11,838 bases of DNA, from assembly GCA_028565635.1 (NCBI GenBank), contig JAOXYB010049847.1:1-11838 (forward strand), read 5' to 3'. A model generated the notes under the pieces. The model searched no databases and was not told the origin of the DNA. It saw nothing but the letters and a program-made list of their open reading frames with translations. How positions within the stretch are numbered: the stretch's first letter is position 1; every line of letters starts with the position of its first letter. The DNA comes from Phoronis ovalis (Eukaryota > Phoronida > Phoronidae). The position numbers and the translations under genes were made by a program. This document shows positions 9,601-11,838 of this stretch, piece by piece.

Positions 9601-11703
9601 TAAATTTTGCTTAAAAAAAAAACAACTAAAACAGCTTCTTCAATTTACGTTTTACTGAGAAATTACCAAAAATTCATCAAAGTAATAAATGGAGTATAAA
9701 TTTTGCTGAAAGTAAAAGAGCCACTTTGACAAAATTAAACTCCCTCTGTTTGCTTTTCTTACCAGTTTTTGATTGGATCATGCTTAAATGTGCATATCCC
9801 AAACTGCATAATCTGGAAGTTAGCAGATCCCTGAAATAAGGCAATAGGTCAGTCAACATGTGAAATGTTACTGGTCTCAACACTTGAGATTAGTAACTTT
9901 CTGAAAGATGCATCATACATGTCATAGTAATATATGCTTGTGTGTCTTGCTTGTCAAAAGTGCAACTTTTCATATACTCAAGACAATGGACATTGTATGC
10001 ATGCTATCTAACATAGCATTCATTACTTTATCTACAGAGTGAAGTTTGCACTATCAGAAAATTAGCTTTAAGTCTCAACAGTTTTTTTAATTATATTTTC
10101 TCACTGTTACTATATTAACATAATGCGAAATTGTTGGCAGTCAAAGTCCCAAGTGATTATTTTTTTCTGGCATATAATCTTTGTCAAAGAAATGTTCTAT
10201 ATAAACAAGTTATTTCAACACAGTGATCTACTAGCTTGAGTGTCAAATTATCATACAATTAAGTATTGGATAGGAAAGTGATGGGAGCTCAACTTAAGCA
10301 GCCTGGAATAATTCAGATAATACAATTTTTCCTTTTGTACCTTGAATGTGACCTATATCTTTTTTTGCTAACTTGGATATGGATGGATGTATAAATGCCC
10401 ACCTGTCTTAACTTCTGATATCTTTCTTCTGGTGTATCCAATGCATGAATTTTTTGTTCATGGTGCAAACCTGTGGAAAAACATATGTTGTACTGTAAAA
10501 GGCAAAATAATGGAATCAACTATTTCAAGAATAATAGATCACGAATACATATAACATTGAATGCATAGTATTATGATTATTTGTCCTCTGTTATATATAT
10601 GCGAGGCAATACAGTGAAAAAATTAAGCTAATCAAATTACACGTAAGACGCTGTAGATTATTGAGTGAAACACATTTGAAGGTAATATACATTAATTTTT
10701 TAATTCATTTGTCAACAAAAATAAATAGTAAACATCCTGAAGAGCAAAATGTCCTCAGCGTGAGGACAAAAGTGAGAACAAGTAAAACTGTGCTTATACA
10801 TTAATTTTGCTACAAAACTGAGGCTATTTAGGATCCTACTTTTGAAGAAACATGAGAAGGAAGATATTTGTCATCAAACAACATTTTTTAGAAGCCTTGT
10901 TTGTTTATCATTTGACAATCTTCTTTCAAAATTGTTAACACGATGTTGTCGTTTGTTGTCATTCAGATATCCTATGAAACAATTTCTTGTTGATTTCAAA
11001 ATAAATGATTAAAACTAATTTAAACTATGTAAATAATTACAGAATATGTGTCTAAAGGCAATTTTAAAAAAGTGTATGTATTATACAGTATAAATATATA
11101 AAGTTGAGTTTCAGTTGAGATTCAGTTGTGTTAACAACAGATGAGCAATGAACCCCTGTTTACACTTTCTTTGTCTTTGAAACGAATTGCCACCTGTTGG
11201 CAGAACATATTCAATTTTTTCTCATGGTATACTCTACATGAAAATTTAACATCATATAATAAGAATTATTGCTAAGAATATGTAATTTATCACCTTTTCA
11301 TAAAATATTTAAAAAGGGTTGCCATGGCAATGTTTTCGAGAAGAATATATTAAAAATAGGAATATAGACTAATATAGTTTGTGGTTCATTCTATCTCCAA
11401 ATTTCAAAGAAAGTGTTTAATTACTTTTGTAGTTATAGGCAAATTAATAAGATCAAGATAACTACATTTCAGCAGTGTTACGCCACTGATAGACAATATT
11501 TAAACTTAAAAGAAATGCCAGACTACAAATTTCAGCATTTATTAGTCAAATTCATTCAGGCATGGGTTCACGTGTGATGTCAGAAAACCTTGGATACTAT
11601 ACTAGGAATCAGTATGATAGATTACCTGAAAATTCTAAATCTATTGAAATCAATGATGCTTCGCGTATAGCATTTGCAACTTCTGGTAAGTTTTCTTTGA
11701 AAT
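537..11703 (-). CDS. PARN: PARN, poly(A)-specific ribonuclease (18 exons visible, 5' partial)
   Basis: The joined exons 11703-11626, 10470-10403, 9830-9763, 9519-9438, 9197-9137, 8789-8603, 8326-8216, 7942-7816, 6689-6633, 5872-5795, 5493-5331, 5030-4920, 4560-4491, 4061-4006, 3616-3530, 2463-2389, 2216-2060 and 672-537 give 1772 nt and 589 residues plus stop. PARN is a DEDDh-family 3'-5' exoribonuclease that shortens poly(A) tails and trims snoRNA and telomerase RNA ends in animals; it works as a homodimer and binds the 5' cap. All five catalytic positions are visible: Asp28 and Glu30 (IDLEFSG), Asp298 (GHNMLLDV), His383 and Asp388 (HEAGYDAF). An R3H-like insert spans about 180-250 and an RRM-like domain about 446-520 with Trp481. 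The RRM and the lack of a C-terminal membrane segment favour PARN over its paralogue PNLDC1. All introns are GT-AG and all phases match. The first exon lies outside the window. The identity is recalled from human PARN, not from a search. Confidence 0.96.
673..2059 (-). other. PARN: V17-V18 intron (1387 nt)
   Basis: This is the longest visible intron: donor GTAGGT at 2059 and acceptor GACAG at 673. I found no coding-like segment with splice sites in it. The right end (about 1980-2059) may act as 3' UTR of a shorter transcript. Confidence 0.7.
1983..1988 (-). promoter_or_regulatory. Candidate poly(A) signal for a V17-ending transcript
   Basis: AATAAA on the minus strand lies about 70 nt downstream of the in-frame TAG at 2056-2058. 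It is correctly placed to end a transcript that does not splice V17 to V18. In AT-rich sequence the hexamer also occurs by chance, so only its position gives it weight. Confidence 0.4.
2060..2216 (-). CDS. PARN: PARN exon V17: RRM end and basic NLS-like tail
   Basis: Acceptor CTTTTTTTAG precedes 2216. Two bases complete Val, followed by 51 codons and CA. The product includes [17 protein letters not shown] (human YRIQTYAEYMGRK region), closing the RRM, then basic clusters QRKRPR and SKKTK spaced like a bipartite nuclear localisation signal. The proposed donor ACA|GTAGGT after 2060 lacks the usual G at -1 but joins in phase to V18. Without splicing the frame meets TAG at 2056-2058 right after the next codon, giving a natural shorter end (see findings). 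Confidence 0.9.
2389..2463 (-). CDS. PARN: PARN exon V16: RRM second half with cap-binding Trp
   Basis: Acceptor ATTTTCAG precedes 2463 and donor GTATTT follows 2389. Two bases complete Gly, followed by 24 codons and one base. The product [16 protein letters not shown] matches human GNIQISWIDDTSAFVS. Trp481 aligns with human Trp475, the residue known to stack on the m7G cap, so cap binding is probably kept. Confidence 0.95.
2464..3529 (-). other. PARN: V15-V16 intron (1066 nt) with foldback element
   Basis: Donor GTAAGT and acceptor TTTTCAG. About two-thirds of its length is the foldback element at 2564-3248; the remaining sequence holds nothing recognisable. Confidence 0.85.
2564..3248. mobile_element. 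Foldback / MITE-like element with long terminal inverted repeats
   Basis: The ends 2564-2615 and 3197-3248 are inverted copies matching at 51 of 52 positions, starting TTTTAAGGCTAAGCTGGACC. The similarity continues inward with gaps: 2646-2679 pairs with the stretch around 3135-3168, and 2759-2775 with 3039-3055 exactly (17 nt). TTAA sits just outside GG...CC on both sides (2566-2569, 3243-3246) and could be a target-site duplication of piggyBac type, though it also forms part of the palindrome. There is no coding capacity, so it would be non-autonomous. It lies wholly in the V15-V16 intron. Confidence 0.85.
3530..3616 (-). CDS. PARN: PARN exon V15: RRM first half
   Basis: Acceptor CCATTTCAG precedes 3616 and donor GTAAGT follows 3530. 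Two bases complete Leu, followed by 28 codons and one base. The product includes [20 protein letters not shown] and LWALFNPF, matching human [20 protein letters not shown] and LYQLFSAF, the beta1-alpha1 part of the RRM-like domain. Confidence 0.95.
3617..4490 (-). other. PARN: V13-V14 and V14-V15 introns (429 and 389 nt), interrupted by exon V14
   Basis: Both are GT-AG introns. The only structure noted is a 7-bp inverted repeat (GATCATT/AATGATC) around a six-G run at 4161-4185. No exon-like or repeat content otherwise. Confidence 0.75.
4006..4061 (-). CDS. PARN: PARN exon V14
   Basis: Acceptor TGCGTTTCAG precedes 4061 and donor GTGAGT follows 4006. One base completes Lys, followed by 18 codons and one base. 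The product [18 protein letters not shown] matches human LFLMRVMDIPYLNLEGPD. This is the smallest visible exon (56 nt). Confidence 0.95.
4491..4560 (-). CDS. PARN: PARN exon V13: nuclease to RRM linker
   Basis: Acceptor GCTTTTTAG precedes 4560 and donor GTAAGT follows 4491. Two bases complete Gly, followed by 22 codons and AA. The product reads [20 protein letters not shown] then VN. Similarity to human [20 protein letters not shown] is modest, but position, phase and the downstream NK-LMRV join support it. Confidence 0.87.
4561..4919 (-). other. PARN: V12-V13 intron (359 nt)
   Basis: GT-AG intron with donor GTGAGT. It contains a short ATC repeat near 4873-4885 and nothing else I recognise. 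Confidence 0.8.
4920..5030 (-). CDS. PARN: PARN exon V12: His383/Asp388 catalytic motif
   Basis: Acceptor AATTTGCAG precedes 5030 and donor GTGAGT follows 4920. Two bases complete a Thr codon, followed by 36 codons and one base. The product includes AAEGFEKY, then [20 protein letters not shown], holding His383 (the h of DEDDh) and Asp388, equivalent to human His377 and Asp382. A second AG six bases inside the exon offers an alternative acceptor that would drop the two Ala residues; the outer site fits human spacing better. Confidence 0.96.
5031..5330 (-). other. PARN: V11-V12 intron (300 nt)
   Basis: GT-AG intron with strong donor GTAAGT. Nothing recognisable inside. The neighbouring V10-V11 intron at 5494-5794 (301 nt) is likewise empty. 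Confidence 0.8.
5331..5493 (-). CDS. PARN: PARN exon V11
   Basis: Acceptor GTTTTAG precedes 5493 and donor GTAAGT follows 5331. It has 54 codons plus one base. The product includes [20 protein letters not shown] and then [17 protein letters not shown], matching human [20 protein letters not shown] and the TSLAEL region. The [10 protein letters not shown] stretch is highly conserved in PARN. Confidence 0.96.
5795..5872 (-). CDS. PARN: PARN exon V10: third catalytic motif with Asp298
   Basis: Acceptor TGTTCCAG precedes 5872 and donor GTAAGT follows 5795. It has 26 codons, phase 0 on both sides. The product [20 protein letters not shown] carries Asp298 (human Asp292) in the GHNMLLDV motif, the second Asp of the DEDDh metal site. 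Confidence 0.97.
5873..6632 (-). other. PARN: V9-V10 intron (760 nt) with truncated repeat
   Basis: GT-AG intron. More than half is the diverged element at 5905-6321; the rest (6322-6632) shows no recognisable feature. Confidence 0.8.
5905..6321. mobile_element. Diverged, truncated relative of the 2564-3248 element
   Basis: Shared blocks in the same order include TTTAAATAAAAATTCATGAA (near 5911), a block around AACATTAACATTTATG (near 5977), a TATCCTA block near 6061, TTTTAGCAAA near 6278, and CATTAATTAATAATTCAAA at 6303-6321, identical to 2925-2943. The outermost terminal repeat with the GGCTAAGC sequence is missing and no right-hand inverted end is seen, so this is an old broken copy. It sits in the V9-V10 intron, just 32 nt upstream of V10's acceptor side boundary region at 5873. 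Confidence 0.7.
6633..6689 (-). CDS. PARN: PARN exon V9
   Basis: Acceptor ATATTCCAG precedes 6689 and donor GTAAGT follows 6633. It has 19 codons, phase 0 on both sides. The product [19 protein letters not shown] corresponds to human EELNDAVGFSRVIHAIANS, the helix before the third catalytic motif. It follows the 1126-nt intron that contains the V6 copy. Confidence 0.95.
6892..6945. repeat. Imperfect inverted repeat in V8-V9 intron
   Basis: AAATTTCAAGAATA at 6892-6905 and TATTCTGAAATTT at 6933-6945 are inverted copies with a one-base gap. AATGTCTATATT and AATGGCTATATT also form a short direct repeat between them. It is AT-rich, so function is doubtful. Confidence 0.5.
7645..7755 (-). pseudogene. 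Partial copy of PARN exon V6 (V6') in the V8-V9 intron
   Basis: These 111 nt match 8612-8722 at 105 positions with no gaps. The frame stays open: [18 protein letters not shown] is identical, then SVAEEP replaces IVSKGP, and [12 protein letters not shown] replaces [12 protein letters not shown]. Five of six substitutions change the residue. The copy lacks the first part of V6 with its acceptor, and the last bases with its donor, and intron flanks do not match, so it is an exon-internal duplication placed after exons V7 and V8. Most simply it is a dead exon fragment, but weak in-frame splice sites (acceptor before 7745, donor after 7629) leave cassette use possible. Confidence 0.9.
7816..7942 (-). 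CDS. PARN: PARN exon V8: end of R3H domain and charged helix
   Basis: Acceptor GCTTTTCAG precedes 7942 and donor GTATGT follows 7816. One base completes an Arg codon, followed by 42 codons ending in phase 0. The product includes [18 protein letters not shown] and [16 protein letters not shown], matching human GIHVETLE, ERYIVISKV and the charged EEERKRREQQKHAKE helix that leads back to the nuclease fold. Confidence 0.93.
8216..8326 (-). CDS. PARN: PARN exon V7: R3H-type domain core
   Basis: Acceptor TATTTATAG precedes 8326 and donor GTGAAA follows 8216. One base completes Cys, followed by 36 codons and AG. The product includes [18 protein letters not shown], matching human [18 protein letters not shown] in the R3H insert. 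An upstream GTTAAA after 8227 could be read as a donor, but it breaks the frame with V8, whereas 8216 aligns gaplessly with human PARN. Confidence 0.93.
8603..8789 (-). CDS. PARN: PARN exon V6: linker into R3H domain; source of a partial intronic copy
   Basis: Acceptor TGTTATCAG precedes 8789 and donor GTAAAC follows 8603. It has two bases completing Gly, then 61 codons and TG. It encodes [19 protein letters not shown] (human GIPYLNQEEERQLREQ), a Ser/Pro-rich linker ([18 protein letters not shown]), then [14 protein letters not shown], where the R3H-type insert begins (human VTIPEDQKKFIDQ). At 187 nt it is the largest exon. Positions 8612-8722 recur at 7645-7755 in the V8-V9 intron. Confidence 0.95.
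8790..9136 (-). other. PARN: V5-V6 intron (347 nt)
   Basis: GT-AG intron, AT-rich, no features seen. Its right-hand neighbour between V4 and V5 (9198-9437) is also featureless. Confidence 0.8.
9137..9197 (-). CDS. PARN: PARN exon V5
   Basis: Acceptor GTGTTCCAG precedes 9197 and donor GTAAAA follows 9137. There are 20 codons plus one base of a Gly codon. The product [20 protein letters not shown] aligns without gaps to the human [20 protein letters not shown] segment that closes the first half of the nuclease domain. Confidence 0.95.
9438..9519 (-). CDS. PARN: PARN exon V4
   Basis: Acceptor AAATTTCAG precedes 9519 and donor GTACTG follows 9438. One base (C) completes a Cys codon from V3, followed by 27 codons ending in phase 0. 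The product contains [19 protein letters not shown] and then LCQ, corresponding to human [10 protein letters not shown] and KFVCQ. The donor is weaker than most in this gene, but phase and homology fix it. Confidence 0.94.
9763..9830 (-). CDS. PARN: PARN exon V3: nuclease core strand
   Basis: Acceptor CTTATTTCAG precedes 9830 and donor GTAAGA follows 9763. It enters in phase 0 and has 22 codons plus TG. The product reads [19 protein letters not shown], matching the human DFLLFQFGLCTFKYD segment, a core beta strand of the nuclease fold. A longer open frame overlaps it in another register and is not the coding one. Confidence 0.94.
9831..10402 (-). other. PARN: V2-V3 intron (572 nt)
   Basis: Donor GTGGGC and acceptor TTATTTCAG. 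No internal exon, RNA gene or repeat recognised. Confidence 0.8.
10403..10470 (-). CDS. PARN: PARN exon V2
   Basis: Acceptor TTCCACAG precedes 10470 and donor GTGGGC follows 10403. Two bases complete the Gly codon begun in V1, followed by 22 codons ending in phase 0. The product includes [14 protein letters not shown], which matches the human [13 protein letters not shown] stretch almost residue for residue and is the clearest family fingerprint in the N-terminal half. Confidence 0.96.
10471..11625 (-). other. PARN: V1-V2 intron (1155 nt)
   Basis: Donor GTAATC and acceptor TTCCACAG. Apart from the small hairpin at 10750-10768 it holds nothing recognisable. Long first introns often carry enhancers, but no specific site could be read here. 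Confidence 0.8.
10750..10768. repeat. Short perfect hairpin, 8-bp stem with 3-nt loop
   Basis: TGTCCTCA, loop GCG, TGAGGACA. It is GC-rich compared with the surrounding V1-V2 intron. No poly-T run or gene end makes it a terminator; no role is assigned. Confidence 0.5.
11626..11703 (-). CDS. PARN: PARN exon V1: nuclease start with Asp28/Glu30
   Basis: Acceptor TTTTTTCAG precedes 11703 and donor GTAATC follows 11626. The exon opens with the last two bases (AT) of a split codon, then 25 whole codons, and ends with the first base of a Gly codon. It encodes [15 protein letters not shown] followed by [11 protein letters not shown]. Asp28 and Glu30 of the metal-binding DEDD motif are both present. 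The phase-1 entry implies a short upstream exon ending in one base of a codon; human PARN has MEIIRSN at this place. Confidence 0.95.
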
Positions 11704-11838
11704 CTGAAAAAAGTGTACAATTAATTATGCCAATTTTTAAAAACATAATCACATGATTCATTAGTCCTAGCTTTATGACCCTACTATCTTGCCTACGGCA
11801 TAGTAGGGTCATAGCCCAGAAAATGCAACATACAGGAG
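11704..11838 (-). other. PARN: Upstream intron, cut by window edge
   Basis: The sequence before V1 ends in a good acceptor tract (ACTTTTTTCAG). A start-codon exon ending in phase 1 with a GT donor was looked for here and not found, so the first coding exon and promoter must lie to the right of 11838. Confidence 0.75.
11774..11813. repeat. Perfect 14-bp inverted repeat, 12-nt loop
   Basis: TATGACCCTACTAT at 11774-11787 and its exact reverse complement at 11800-11813 flank a GC-richer loop. It lies in the intron upstream of V1. It may be the end of a small transposon that continues past the window or a stand-alone hairpin; nothing here decides. Confidence 0.8.

Noticed and set aside
11562-11756. 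Plus-strand open frame opposite V1
   Set aside because: It is antisense to a clear coding exon and spells nothing recognisable.
11609-11812. Open frame starting with Met at 11812 as the true PARN start
   Set aside because: Residues before the aspartate at the exon border are intronic: a pyrimidine tract and CAG acceptor lie just before 11703, and homology with PARN begins only there.
1-11838. tRNA, rRNA, CRISPR array, operon or prokaryotic mobile system
   Set aside because: No cloverleaf, regular spaced repeats or adjacent long open frames were seen; exon-intron structure shows a eukaryotic gene.

Overview
This is eukaryotic nuclear DNA carrying most of one protein-coding gene on the minus strand. 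It is AT-rich, and coding sequence is split into small exons (56 to 187 nt), each bounded by AG acceptors and GT donors. Joining 18 exons in register gives a continuous reading frame recognisable as PARN, the poly(A)-specific ribonuclease (deadenylase). Every junction was checked for splice dinucleotides and phase, and all fit. The intron-rich structure and vertebrate-like but clearly diverged protein suggest an invertebrate animal, perhaps a mollusc or other lophotrochozoan. That placement is inference.

Layout in transcription order, right to left: 11704-11838 is intron, and the first exon (about seven residues including the start Met) lies beyond the right edge. The 18 visible exons, called V1-V18 here, run from 11703 down to 537. 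V1-V5 encode the first half of the DEDDh nuclease fold (Asp28, Glu30). V6-V8 encode a linker and the inserted R3H-type domain. V9-V12 encode the second half of the nuclease (Asp298, His383, Asp388). V13-V16 lead into and through the RRM-like cap-binding domain (Trp481, equivalent to human Trp475). V17 carries a basic nuclear-localisation-like stretch, and V18 an acidic tail with the stop codon. Counting seven residues for the missing first exon, the protein is about 596 aa (human PARN is 639 aa). Residue numbers below use that assumption.

The introns hold the most unusual content. The V8-V9 intron contains a 111-nt copy of the middle of exon V6, 95% identical and still open, located two exons downstream of its source. 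The V15-V16 intron carries a 685-nt foldback element with 52-nt near-perfect terminal inverted repeats, and a diverged relative sits in the V9-V10 intron. At the 3' end, the V17 donor overlaps an in-frame TAG followed by AATAAA, so two alternative C-termini are possible. Positions 1-536 lie downstream of the stop and hold no recognisable gene. I saw no complete second gene, tRNA, rRNA, CRISPR array or prokaryote-type system.
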